Source of the DNA: Alphaproteobacteria bacterium
Lineage (GTDB): Bacteria; Pseudomonadota; Alphaproteobacteria; Rhodobacterales; Rhodobacteraceae
NCBI GenBank assembly: GCA_030428355.1
Contig: JAUIBL010000008.1
Location: 50,244-114,243 of the forward strand
Length of the DNA stretch: 64,000 nucleotides
Direction: 5' to 3'
The notes beneath the pieces were generated by a model. That model was not told the origin of the DNA. It did not search any database and saw only the letters and a program-made list of their open reading frames with translations. A program made the position numbers and the translations under genes. Of the stretch, positions 35,484 to 44,394 are shown one piece after another (the first letter of the stretch is position 1; each line of letters opens with the position of its first letter).

Positions 35484-36268
35484 GCGCGCATGTTGAGCAG
35501 AGCTTTGCGGCGGCGCGAGACGGTTTCGCGCCGGTCTTGCGCGCGTCCGACGCGGAAACTGCGCGCAACGAAGTCGATGTGATCGGCGGCGGCATCGGCG
35601 GCTTCGTCTGTCTTGCCACGGATGATCGCGCCGGCGATGCGCTTGTGCTGGTCCAGCAGCATCTCGCCGGTGCCGTCGATGGCGCGCAGGAAATCCCGGT
35701 TGTAGAACACGTTGCGCGCCATGAGCTGATAGATCGCGGACATGGTGTGCACCATGAGCGAGTTGTGGCTGGCATCGACGATGGCCGCGTGAAAGCGGAC
35801 ATCGGCATCGCGTGATGCTTCGGACTTGCCTTGGGCATGGGCCTCTTCGAGTTCGCGAATGATGCTTTTCAACAGGTCCCGGTCTTCCTCGGTGGCGCGT
35901 TCGGCGGCGAGCATGGCGGCAAAGCTTTCCTGTTCGCGGCGGAATTCGAGATAATCCTCGAACGCGGTGACATGGCGCGCGTAGAGATCGACAAGCGCGG
36001 GCGACATGGCTGACCCCACGAGCGGGGCAACGAAATTGCCTTCGCCGTGGCGGACGATGATCAGGCCGTTTTCCTCGAGCCGTTTGAGCGCCTCGCGCAC
36101 CTTTGGGCGGGAGACTTTCATCTCGTCCGCCAATGTGCGTTCCGAGGGCAGGCGGGTGCCGTCCTTGAGCACGCCGGAGACGATCAGCTCTTCGATGTGG
36201 TGGACGATGGTGTCCGCGACCGATTCGTGACCGACCGGTCCGAAGAGGTTTGCGACGGAATTTGGCAT
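35480..36268 (-). CDS. FadR/GntR-family regulator (FCD domain), likely lactate/TRAP regulator
   Basis: A 262-residue regulator. The N-terminal winged helix has the GntR signature (LKDGTRLPSERTLADEMKVS, RPKVREALKRLEENGLI); the C-terminal all-helical FCD domain carries metal/ligand residues (RDADVRFHAAIVDASHN, the Asp-x4-His pattern, and later HKRI and DHID). FCD regulators such as LldR and PdhR sense lactate or pyruvate. The gene diverges from the TRAP transporter, D-lactate dehydrogenase and pyruvate dehydrogenase genes, which are its probable targets. Confidence 0.87.
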   Translation of the reverse strand: MPNSVANLFGPVGHESVADTIVHHIEELIVSGVLKDGTRLPSERTLADEMKVSRPKVREALKRLEENGLIIVRHGEGNFVAPLVGSAMSPALVDLYARHVTAFEDYLEFRREQESFAAMLAAERATEEDRDLLKSIIRELEEAHAQGKSEASRDADVRFHAAIVDASHNSLMVHTMSAIYQLMARNVFYNRDFLRAIDGTGEMLLDQHKRIAGAIIRGKTDEAADAAADHIDFVARSFRVGRAQDRRETVSRRRKALLNMRA

Positions 36269-36589
36269 GGCTCTTCCTAGGGTCTTGGATCCTTCAGTGG
36301 TAAAATAAGTGATCCTTTTTTGGGTGCAACGAAAATGTCGCAGCCATGCGTTTGGTGCAGGTCGGGATTGCGCTCGAATAATAGTAAAAACAGATATTTG
36401 GCTAAAAATGATCCTTAGAAATATTTTTCGTTCTGTAACGGCATGCGGTGGTATTCCGAATGGAAATGACGGGCAGTGGTTACAAGATCGTTGATTTCAA
36501 GGGGTGGTAAATAATATGAACCACTTCATCCCGGGTGGACGTCCCGGTGATTTTTCCCGGCACAGACCGGACGACCCCGAGGAGGAAAC
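36269..36589. promoter_or_regulatory. AT-rich divergent control region with repeated GTGGTAAA boxes
   Basis: A 321-bp spacer, clearly AT-richer than its surroundings. GTGGTAAAATAA (36297-36308) beside the regulator is repeated as GTGGTAAATAAT (36504-36515) beside dctP. The second copy forms the inverted repeat GTGGT-N11-ACCAC (36504-36524). TGATCC also occurs in both halves. These are good operator candidates for the FCD regulator. AGGAGG precedes the dctP ATG. No credible gene lies inside. Confidence 0.55.
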
Positions 36590-37642
36590 ATGAAAAACGT
36601 ACTCACCAGCCTGGCCGTGGCAGCGGCTGTTCTGACAGCCCCGGCTGCACATGCCGCCGACAAGCTTTTGCTGAAGACACCGATCGCGTTCTCGACCGCG
36701 CTGCCGGGTCTAGGCACGCCGATCCCGCGTGTGGCGGACCAGTTGGACCTGATGTCGGGCGGGACGCTCAAGATGAAGGTCTACGAGCCGGGCAAGCTGG
36801 TCGATCCGTTTGAAATCCTGGATGCCGTCAGCACCGGGAAGATCAATTCGGGCTACACCACCGCCGGGTATTGGGCGGGCAAGATCCCCGCGTCGCCGCT
36901 GTTTTCGGCCGTGCCGTTCGGCCCCGAGGCGGGTGAATACATGGCGTGGCTCTATTACGGCAACGGGATGAGCCTGTATCAGGAGATGTACGATCAGGCG
37001 GGCTATAACGTCCACGTTCTGCCCTGCGCGATCATTGCGCCGGAGACGTCGGGCTGGTTCGCCAAGGAGATCAACACGCCCGCCGACCTGCAGGGTCTGA
37101 AGATGCGGTTCTTCGGTCTGGGTGGCAAAGTCATGCAGAAGCTGGGTGTGGCGACATCGCTGCTGCCGGGTGGCGAGATTTTCCCGGCTCTGGAAAAAGG
37201 CGCGATTGACGCGACCGAGTTCTCGATGCCCGCCATCGACGCGCGGCTCGGGTTCCACAAGCTGGTCAAGTACAACTACTTCCCCGGCTGGCACCAGCAG
37301 GCGACCGTGTTCGAGTTGATGATCAACAAGGACGTCTGGAACGAAGCCACAGACCAGCACAAGGCGATCCTCGAAAACGCGTGCAAGGCGTCGATGGCCG
37401 ACAGTTTTGCTGAAGGTGAGGCGATCCAGCACGCCGTGCTGATCGACAACGTCGAAAACAATGGTGTCGAGATCAAGCAGTGGTCGCAGGAGATGCTGGA
37501 TACGTTCGAGCAGACCTGGAACGCCGTTGCTGAAGAAGAAGCTGCGAATAACGAGTTCTTTGCCAAGGTTCTGGCGGACATGAATGATTTCCGGGACGGT
37601 TATACGCTCTGGAAAGAGAATGCCTTCCTGCCGCGCAAGTAA
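36590..37642 (+). CDS. dctP: TRAP transporter substrate-binding protein (DctP family, 2-oxo/2-hydroxy acid type)
   Basis: A 350-residue periplasmic protein with a Sec signal peptide (LAVAAAVLTAPAAHAAD). The DctP fold shows in DLQGLKMRFFGLGGKVMQKLG (helix with the carboxylate-binding Arg), GEIFPALEKGAIDATEFSMP and FHKLVKYNYFPGWHQ. The FSMP-IDARLGFHK segment resembles the lactate/2-oxoacid-binding TRAP subgroup. With D-lactate dehydrogenase downstream, lactate or a related 2-hydroxy acid is the probable ligand. A hairpin terminator separates it from the permease gene. Confidence 0.87.
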   Translation: MKNVLTSLAVAAAVLTAPAAHAADKLLLKTPIAFSTALPGLGTPIPRVADQLDLMSGGTLKMKVYEPGKLVDPFEILDAVSTGKINSGYTTAGYWAGKIPASPLFSAVPFGPEAGEYMAWLYYGNGMSLYQEMYDQAGYNVHVLPCAIIAPETSGWFAKEINTPADLQGLKMRFFGLGGKVMQKLGVATSLLPGGEIFPALEKGAIDATEFSMPAIDARLGFHKLVKYNYFPGWHQQATVFELMINKDVWNEATDQHKAILENACKASMADSFAEGEAIQHAVLIDNVENNGVEIKQWSQEMLDTFEQTWNAVAEEEAANNEFFAKVLADMNDFRDGYTLWKENAFLPRK

Positions 37643-37653
37643 GTGTGAGCAGC

Positions 37654-37684
37654 TGCGGCGTCCCTGATCGGGACGCCGCATTTT
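37654..37684 (+). terminator. intra-operon terminator/attenuator between dctP and dctQM
   Basis: A perfect 11-bp stem (37654-37664 with 37670-37680, loop TGATC) followed by TTTT. Its place after the binding-protein gene suggests partial termination, so that more binding protein than permease is made. Confidence 0.85.
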
Positions 37685-37756
37685 CATTTGTTTGTCGCTT
37701 TTTACGGATTTGGACGCCGGGTCTTTTCTGCCCGGCGAGGGACAGGAGGCACCGTC

Positions 37757-39823
37757 ATGTCAGAGACATTTAAAGCCATAGAAGACCCGATCGAAACCTA
37801 CGAACACATCCTCGAACATGAGGACAAGGACACGCAGGCCGTTGCCGTCGGGATCGACAGGATGGTCAAGGGCGTGGGGCATGTGGTCATGTGGGCGAAT
37901 GTCCTGCTGATCGCCGCCATCGTGGCGCAGGTGCTGTTCCGCTACCTGCTGAACCAGAACTTCCCCAAACTCGACGAGATCCAGTGGCATTTCTACGGGT
38001 TGGTCACGATGGTCGGCATCTCCTATGCGCTGGTCACGGACAGTCATGTGCGGGTGGATATTCTGCACCTGCAACTGAGCCGCAGGGCGCAGCGGATCAT
38101 CGAAGTGCTGGGCATCCTGACGCTTGTCGCGCCGTTCCTCTACCTGATGGTCGATCAGGGGTGGGATTACTTCTATGAAAGCTGGCGCGTGGACGAGCGG
38201 TCGTCTTCGCCGACAGGTTTGCCAGCGCGCTGGGCGTTCAAGGCGATCATCCCGATCTCGTTTGTGCTGCTGTCCTTCGCGGCTTTGGCGCGGTTGATCC
38301 ATGATGTGCATGCATTGTTCGTTGCGGGCGAGGAAGAACGGCAGGGCCGGGACCTGCGTTTGATCCTGTGGGCGCTTGTGAGCTTTGCCGCGCTGGCGGT
38401 TTCACTGACGTTCCTTGTGCACACGACCGAGGAAAAGCTGGTCATCGCGATGTTCCTGACCTTCATCGCGCTGTTGTTCACCGGGTTTCCGGTGGCCTGG
38501 GTGCTGGCCGGGACGGGCGTGCTCTATTGCGGGGTCGCGTATCTCTTCGACAACGGGATGATGAACTGGACCGGGCTTGAGGAGACCCTCATCGGTCTGG
38601 ATTACCTGAGCCTTGGGGCGGTGGTGAACCGGGTCTATGCGACCATGTCGAACGCGGTTCTGGTGGCCTTGCCGATGTTCATCTTCATGGGACTGATGCT
38701 GGACGAATCCGGTGTGGCCGAGAAGCTGATGTCCTCGATGCAGCGCCTGTTCGGCCGGACGCGCGGCGGGCTGGCGATCACGGTGACGATGATCGGCATC
38801 ATCCTCGCGGCCTCGACCGGGATCATTGGCGCGTCCGTGGTTCTGTTGGGCGTGCTGGCGCTGCCATCGATGGTCGAACAGAAGTATTCGCCGATGCTGG
38901 GCACTGGTGTGGTGGCGGCTTCGGGCACGCTGGGCATTCTGATCCCGCCGTCGATCATGCTGGTGATCATGGCTGACCAGATGGCGCTGTCGGTGGGGGA
39001 TCTCTTCATGGCCGCGATGCTGCCGGGGGTTCTGATCGGGGTTTTGTACCTGACCTACATCTTCGTCATCTCGTATCTGAAGCCGTCGGTCGCTCCGGCC
39101 CCTGAAGGTGCCGTGCGCCCGGATTGGGCGGCTGTGAAGGATGTGCTGATGGCTGTCCTGCCGACGCTGGGCCTGATCCTTGCGGTTCTGGGGTCGATCT
39201 TTGCCGGCATCACCACGCCGACCGAGGCGTCTGGCATCGGGGCCCTTGGAGCGACGGCGCTTGCGCTGGGGTATCGCAAGCTGACGCTGAAAAAACTGGT
39301 GAATGTGCTGAAGTCCACCTTCAACACCACGGCCTATATCTTTGCGATCTTCCTTGGTGCGACAGTGTTCTCGTACGTGCTGCGCGAGATGGGTGGGGAC
39401 CAACTGATCGAGGACATGATCCTTGGCACCGGGTTCGGCCCGAACGGCACGGTGATCGTGATCCTTGCCATCGTGTTCCTGTTGGGCTTTGTCCTTGACT
39501 GGATCGAAATCACGCTGATCGTGCTGCCGCTGATGCGCCCGATCATCAATGCGCTGGGGCTGGATATTCCGGGTTACGGTGTTGTCGATGAGGCCGCGCT
39601 GGTCTGGTTCGTGATCCTTGTTGCCGTCACCTTGCAGACCTCGTTCCTGACGCCGCCGGTTGGATTTGCGCTGTTCTACCTCAAGGGGGTGTGCCCGCCT
39701 GAAATCAAGCTTGGGCATATCTACAAAGGGGTGGTGCCATTTGTCCTGTTGCAGCTTACGGGGTTGGCGTTGGTATTCTTAATGCCATGGCTCGCAACCT
39801 GGCTGCCCTCGGTCGCCTACTGA
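37757..39823 (+). CDS. fused TRAP transporter permease (DctQ-DctM)
   Basis: A 688-residue membrane protein in which the small DctQ subunit (residues about 40-190; WANVLLIAAIVAQVLFRYLL, FYGLVTMVGISYALVTDSHV, RVDILH) is fused to the large DctM subunit (about 225-685; LFTGFPVAWVLAGTGVLYCG, GLAITVTMIGIILAASTGII, GVVAASGTLGILIPPSIMLV, TPTEASGIGALGATALALG). It uses the sodium gradient to import the acid delivered by DctP. The ATG at 37757 follows AGGAGG. Confidence 0.9.
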   Translation: MSETFKAIEDPIETYEHILEHEDKDTQAVAVGIDRMVKGVGHVVMWANVLLIAAIVAQVLFRYLLNQNFPKLDEIQWHFYGLVTMVGISYALVTDSHVRVDILHLQLSRRAQRIIEVLGILTLVAPFLYLMVDQGWDYFYESWRVDERSSSPTGLPARWAFKAIIPISFVLLSFAALARLIHDVHALFVAGEEERQGRDLRLILWALVSFAALAVSLTFLVHTTEEKLVIAMFLTFIALLFTGFPVAWVLAGTGVLYCGVAYLFDNGMMNWTGLEETLIGLDYLSLGAVVNRVYATMSNAVLVALPMFIFMGLMLDESGVAEKLMSSMQRLFGRTRGGLAITVTMIGIILAASTGIIGASVVLLGVLALPSMVEQKYSPMLGTGVVAASGTLGILIPPSIMLVIMADQMALSVGDLFMAAMLPGVLIGVLYLTYIFVISYLKPSVAPAPEGAVRPDWAAVKDVLMAVLPTLGLILAVLGSIFAGITTPTEASGIGALGATALALGYRKLTLKKLVNVLKSTFNTTAYIFAIFLGATVFSYVLREMGGDQLIEDMILGTGFGPNGTVIVILAIVFLLGFVLDWIEITLIVLPLMRPIINALGLDIPGYGVVDEAALVWFVILVAVTLQTSFLTPPVGFALFYLKGVCPPEIKLGHIYKGVVPFVLLQLTGLALVFLMPWLATWLPSVAY

Positions 39824-39845
39824 GCCTGCAAGGGGGAGAAGACCG

Positions 39846-41528
39846 ATGACGGACGACGACCTTCTGAAACGATTGCGCGCGGTGGTCGGGGCACGGCATG
39901 TCCTGACCGGCGCCAAGCAGACCGAACGGTTCCGCAAGGGGTTCCGCTCGGGCGAGGGCGACGCGCTGGCGGTGGTGCAACCCGCGACGGTTCTGGAACA
40001 GTGGCAGGTGCTGCAAGCCTGTGTGGCGGCGGACAAGATCGTCATCATGCAGGCGGCCAATACCGGGCTGACGGAAGGGTCGACGCCGAAGGGGTCGTAT
40101 GACCGGGATGTGGTGCTGATCAACACGCGGCGAATGGATGCGATCCATACATTGCGCGGCGGGGAGCAGGTGGTGAGCCTTCCCGGGGCGACGCTGTTTG
40201 CCCTGGAGAAGCTGCTGAAGCCTTTGGGCCGACAACCCCATTCGGTGATCGGATCGTCCTGTATCGGGGCGTCCATCGTAGGTGGCGTTTGCAACAACTC
40301 CGGCGGGTCGCTGATCGAACGGGGACCAAGCTATACTGAGCTGTCGCTGTTCGCGCGGATCACTGCGGACGGTGAATTGGAGTTGGTCAACCATCTGGGG
40401 GTCGCGCTGGGCGATACACCGGAAGAGATCCTGACGCGGGTTCAGAAGGGTGACTTTGGCGAGGCCGATCTGGAGCCGACGAACAAGCGCGCCTCGGATA
40501 CCGAATACCACAGGCGGGTGCGCGACGTGGATGCCGACAGCCCGGCACGGTTCAACGCGGACAAGCGGCGGCTGTATGAGGCGGCTGGATGCGCCGGCAA
40601 ACTGGCGGTCTTTGCGGTGCGGCTCGACACCTACCCGATCAACGAGACCGAACAGACCTTCTATATCGGGACGAACGATCCCGATGCGCTGACCGATCTG
40701 CGGCGGCATATCCTTGCACAATTCGAGAGTTTGCCGGTGTCCGGCGAATACATGCACCGTGAGTGTTTCGATATTTCAGAGACCTACGGCAAAGACACCG
40801 TGTTGATGATCGACAAGCTGGGCACCGACAAGTTGCCGATGTTTTTTGCGATAAAGGGTGCGGTGGATGCGCGGTTGAACAAGCTGGCGCTGACGCGCGG
40901 GTTCACGGACCGGTTCATGCAGTTGGTGTCACGCATGGTGCCGAAGCTTTTGCCGAAGCGGCTGACCGAATACCGGGATCGGTACGAGCATCACCTGATC
41001 CTCAAGATGCGGGACGGGGGTGTGGGCGAGGCGCGGGCGTTCCTCAAGGCGTTCTTTGCGGAACGTGAGGGCGATTTCTTTGAGTGCACCGCGCGCGAGG
41101 GCAAGATGGCCGGGTTGAACCGTTTTGCGGCAGCTGGTGCTGCGATCCGCTATCAGAATGTGCATCGTGACGAGGTCGAGGACATTCTGGCGTTGGATAT
41201 TGCGCTCAAGCGGAACGAGCGGTCATGGCTGGAGCAGTTGCCTGCGCATATCTCGGACAAACTGGTGCATCGCCTCTACTATGGGCACTTCTTCTGCCAC
41301 GTGCTGCATCAGGATTACATCGTGAAGAAGGGTGTGGATGTTGCGGCGCTGAAGGCGGAAATGCTGGAATTGCTGGATCAGCGCGGCGCGGAATACCCCG
41401 CCGAGCATAATGTCGGGCATATCTACAAGGCCAAGCCAGACCTTGCGGAATTTTACAAGTCCATCGACCCGACGAACAGTTTCAACCCCGGCATCGGCAA
41501 GATGTCGCGTTGCAAGCACTACGCGTGA
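39846..41528 (+). CDS. dld: FAD-dependent D-lactate dehydrogenase (Dld, quinone-linked)
   Basis: A 560-residue peripheral membrane flavoenzyme. The PCMH-type FAD domain has MQAANTGLTEGSTPKGSYDR and HSVIGSSCIGASIVGGVCNN; the C-terminal half has the Dld-specific membrane-binding region and EHNVGHIYKAKP with SFNPGIGKMSRCKHY. The E. coli enzyme (about 570 residues) oxidises D-lactate to pyruvate and reduces ubiquinone. The gene lies 22 bases after the TRAP permease and ahead of aceE, so imported lactate can be turned into the substrate of the adjacent pyruvate dehydrogenase. Confidence 0.92.
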   Translation: MTDDDLLKRLRAVVGARHVLTGAKQTERFRKGFRSGEGDALAVVQPATVLEQWQVLQACVAADKIVIMQAANTGLTEGSTPKGSYDRDVVLINTRRMDAIHTLRGGEQVVSLPGATLFALEKLLKPLGRQPHSVIGSSCIGASIVGGVCNNSGGSLIERGPSYTELSLFARITADGELELVNHLGVALGDTPEEILTRVQKGDFGEADLEPTNKRASDTEYHRRVRDVDADSPARFNADKRRLYEAAGCAGKLAVFAVRLDTYPINETEQTFYIGTNDPDALTDLRRHILAQFESLPVSGEYMHRECFDISETYGKDTVLMIDKLGTDKLPMFFAIKGAVDARLNKLALTRGFTDRFMQLVSRMVPKLLPKRLTEYRDRYEHHLILKMRDGGVGEARAFLKAFFAEREGDFFECTAREGKMAGLNRFAAAGAAIRYQNVHRDEVEDILALDIALKRNERSWLEQLPAHISDKLVHRLYYGHFFCHVLHQDYIVKKGVDVAALKAEMLELLDQRGAEYPAEHNVGHIYKAKPDLAEFYKSIDPTNSFNPGIGKMSRCKHYA

Positions 41529-41539
41529 GATATTTGTTT

Positions 41540-41695
41540 AATTGTGAACCAATTTGCCATGCGCCTGATGCATGGATGATATGATGTTGCCTTACTGCCC
41601 CAAGGGAACCGGGCATGCTACGAGCGCGTTAGGTTGTTGAGTAAGATTGCGCCCAAGCAATTTGTTCAACGATAAACTAATGGCCGGAACGGCCA
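41540..41695 (+). promoter_or_regulatory. leader of aceE with inverted repeats
   Basis: The 186-bp spacer contains AATTG-TGAAC-CAATT (41540-41554), which resembles but is shorter than the PdhR-type ATTGGT-N3-ACCAAT site, a two-part stem (GTTGA/TCAAC and ATTGC/GCAAT, 41636-41670) and TGGCC-N5-GGCCA (41681-41695). The promoter of aceE and its control probably lie here. Confidence 0.4.
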
Positions 41696-41714
41696 GACCA
41701 AGGGAAGAGGGATT

Positions 41715-44375
41715 ATGAAAGACAGCCCCCAAGATATTGACCCGGTCGAATCCCAGGAATGGCAAGACGCGATTGAAGACGTGATCCTTCGGGATGGCGC
41801 GGATCGTGCGCATTTCCTGCTCGACAAGGCCGTGCAACAGGCACGCGCTGCGGGCGCGAAGCTGCCGTTCTCGGCGACCACACCCTATCAGAACACCATT
41901 GCGCCGGATGACGAAGTCGACATCCCCGGCGATACCGAGATGGAATGGCGTATCCGCACCATCAACCGGTGGAACGCGATGGCGACCGTGGTCAAGCGGA
42001 ACAAAGTCAGCAGCGAATATGGTGGGCATATCGCCTCCTTCGCATCGTCGGCGGCGCTGTATGATATTGGTCTCAACCATTTCTGGCGCTCCAAATCGGC
42101 GATCCACGGCGGCGACCTCGTGTTCTTCCAAGGCCACGTCATTCCCGGCATCTATGCCCGGTCGTTCATGGAAGGCCGCATCAGCGCCGAACAGCTTGAG
42201 GCGTTCCGGTCCGAGGTTGATGGCGGTGGTCTGAGTTCCTATCCGCACCCGTGGCTGATGCCGGATTACTGGCAGTTCCCGACCGTTTCGATGGGTCTGG
42301 GGCCGCTCATGGCTATCTACCAAGCGCGGTTCATGAAATACATGCACAACCGTGGCCTGATCGACATGGGCGACCGCAAGGTGTGGTGCTTCCTTGGCGA
42401 CGGAGAGATGGACGAGCCGGAAAGCCGGGGTGCCATCGATTTGGCCGTGCGCGAAGGGCTCGACAACCTGATCTTTGTCATCAACTGCAACCTCCAGCGT
42501 CTTGACGGCCCGGTGCGCGGCAACGGGAAGATCGTGCAGGAGCTTGAGGGCGACTTCCGGGGTGCCGGTTGGGACGTGATCAAACTGCTGTGGGGTCGTG
42601 GTTGGGACGAGTTGCTGGAGCGCGACACGTCCGGCAAGCTGCGCCAGTTGATGGATGAAACCGTCGATGGCGATTACCAGACATTCAAGTCGAAGGATGG
42701 CGCGTATATCCGCGAGCATTTCTTCGGCAAATACCCCGAGACGGCGGCTCTGGTCGAAGACTGGACCGACGATCAGATCTGGGCGCTGCGCCGGGGCGGG
42801 CATGATCCGAAGAAGGTCTACAACGCGTTCCTGCGGGCGACCAAAGCCAAGGGCACGCCGACCTGTCTGCTGGTCAAGACGGTCAAGGGCTATGGCATGG
42901 GCACCGCTGGCGAAGGCCAGAACACCACGCACCAGCAGAAGAAGATGCAGTTCGATCAGCTCAAGGCGATGCGGGATCGGTTCCAGATTCCGGTCACCGA
43001 TGAAGAACTGGAAAAGGACGTGCCGTTTGTCAGTTTGAACAACGCGCAGAAAGCCTATCTGGCAGATCGCCGGAAAGAGCTGGGCGGGGCGTTCCCTGTG
43101 CGGCACTGGAAAGATGCGCCGAAGCTGGAAATTCCGGCGCTGGAGCAGTTCAAAGGGCAGTTGGAGTCCACTGGGGATCGCGAGATTTCCACCACGATGG
43201 CGTTCGTGCGGATCCTGACGACGCTTCTGCGAGACAAGAAGATCGGCAAGAACATCGTGCCGATCGTGCCGGATGAAAGCCGCACCTTCGGGATGGAAGG
43301 TCTGTTCCGGTCGGCGGGGATCTACAACCCGCTGGGGCAGAATTATACCCCGCAGGATAAAGACCAGATGATGTTCTACAAAGAGAGCCTGGATGGTCAG
43401 GTTCTTCAGGAAGGCATCAACGAAGCGGGTGCTATGGCGGACTGGATCGCGGCGGCGACGTCGTATTCCAACCATGGCGTGCCGATGATCCCGTTCTTCA
43501 TCTATTACTCGATGTTCGGTTTCCAGCGGATCGGCGATCTGGCCTGGGCCGCAGGGGACAGCCGTGCGCGGGGCTTCATGCTGGGCGGGACAGCCGGGCG
43601 GACCACGCTGAACGGTGAAGGGTTGCAGCACGAGGACGGGCATTCGCACATTCTTGCGGGCACCATCCCGAACTGCATCAGCTATGACCCGACCTTCAGC
43701 TATGAAGTTGCCGTCATCGTGCAGCACGGGTTGCAGCGGATGTTTGTCGATCAGGAAGACGTGTATTTCTACTTGACGCTGATGAACGAGAACTACAGCC
43801 ACCCCGAGATGCCGATGGGTGCCGAGGAGGGGATCATCAAAGGTCTTTACCGTCTGCACAAGACGGCGAAACCCGGCAAGAAGCATGTGAACCTGATGGG
43901 GTCGGGGACGATCCTTGTGCAGGCGCTCAAGGCGGCCGAGATGCTGAAGCAAGATTTCGGTGTCACATCGGACATCTGGTCGGCCACGTCGCTGAACGAA
44001 CTGGCGCGGGATGGTCAGGATTGTGCGCGTCACAACCGCCTGAACCCGCTGGCCGAGCCGAAGGTGCCGTATGTCACGCAGCAGCTTGAGGGTGCGAAAG
44101 GCCCGGTGATTGCCGCGACCGACTACATGAAGAACTACGCCGAACAAATCCGCGCCTTTGTGCCGGGTCGCTTCACGGTTCTGGGCACCGATGGCTATGG
44201 CCGGTCGGACAGCCGCGTGAACCTGCGCCGGTTCTTCGAGGTGGACGCCAACCACATCGCCGCCGCTGCGATGGTCGATCTCTACCGCGAGGGCGTGGTG
44301 ACCGAGAAAGACCTGCAACTGGCTTTGAAGAAATACGACATCGACGGCGACAAGCCGAACCCGCGTCTGGTGTGA
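41715..44375 (+). CDS. aceE: pyruvate dehydrogenase E1 component, homodimeric type
   Basis: An 886-residue thiamine-diphosphate enzyme. The ThDP motif is CFLGDGEMDEPESRGAI ... NLIFVINCNLQRLDGPV (GDG-x-NCN); other blocks are NRWNAMATVVKRN near the N-terminus, GLQHEDGHSHILAGTIPNC and YVTLMNENY-like FYLTLMNENYSHPEMP. It decarboxylates pyruvate and acetylates the lipoyl group of AceF. Many Alphaproteobacteria use the alpha2-beta2 E1 instead, so this gamma/beta-type single-chain E1 is noteworthy. First gene of aceE-aceF-lpdA. Confidence 0.95.
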   Translation: MKDSPQDIDPVESQEWQDAIEDVILRDGADRAHFLLDKAVQQARAAGAKLPFSATTPYQNTIAPDDEVDIPGDTEMEWRIRTINRWNAMATVVKRNKVSSEYGGHIASFASSAALYDIGLNHFWRSKSAIHGGDLVFFQGHVIPGIYARSFMEGRISAEQLEAFRSEVDGGGLSSYPHPWLMPDYWQFPTVSMGLGPLMAIYQARFMKYMHNRGLIDMGDRKVWCFLGDGEMDEPESRGAIDLAVREGLDNLIFVINCNLQRLDGPVRGNGKIVQELEGDFRGAGWDVIKLLWGRGWDELLERDTSGKLRQLMDETVDGDYQTFKSKDGAYIREHFFGKYPETAALVEDWTDDQIWALRRGGHDPKKVYNAFLRATKAKGTPTCLLVKTVKGYGMGTAGEGQNTTHQQKKMQFDQLKAMRDRFQIPVTDEELEKDVPFVSLNNAQKAYLADRRKELGGAFPVRHWKDAPKLEIPALEQFKGQLESTGDREISTTMAFVRILTTLLRDKKIGKNIVPIVPDESRTFGMEGLFRSAGIYNPLGQNYTPQDKDQMMFYKESLDGQVLQEGINEAGAMADWIAAATSYSNHGVPMIPFFIYYSMFGFQRIGDLAWAAGDSRARGFMLGGTAGRTTLNGEGLQHEDGHSHILAGTIPNCISYDPTFSYEVAVIVQHGLQRMFVDQEDVYFYLTLMNENYSHPEMPMGAEEGIIKGLYRLHKTAKPGKKHVNLMGSGTILVQALKAAEMLKQDFGVTSDIWSATSLNELARDGQDCARHNRLNPLAEPKVPYVTQQLEGAKGPVIAATDYMKNYAEQIRAFVPGRFTVLGTDGYGRSDSRVNLRRFFEVDANHIAAAAMVDLYREGVVTEKDLQLALKKYDIDGDKPNPRLV

Positions 44376-44394
44376 GCGGGAGGAGACCAAGATT

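Noticed and set aside
36309..36494. Short plus-strand frame of 61 codons in the regulator-dctP spacer
   Set aside because: AT-rich control region, no ribosome site, no homologous motif; its codons do not match the neighbouring genes.
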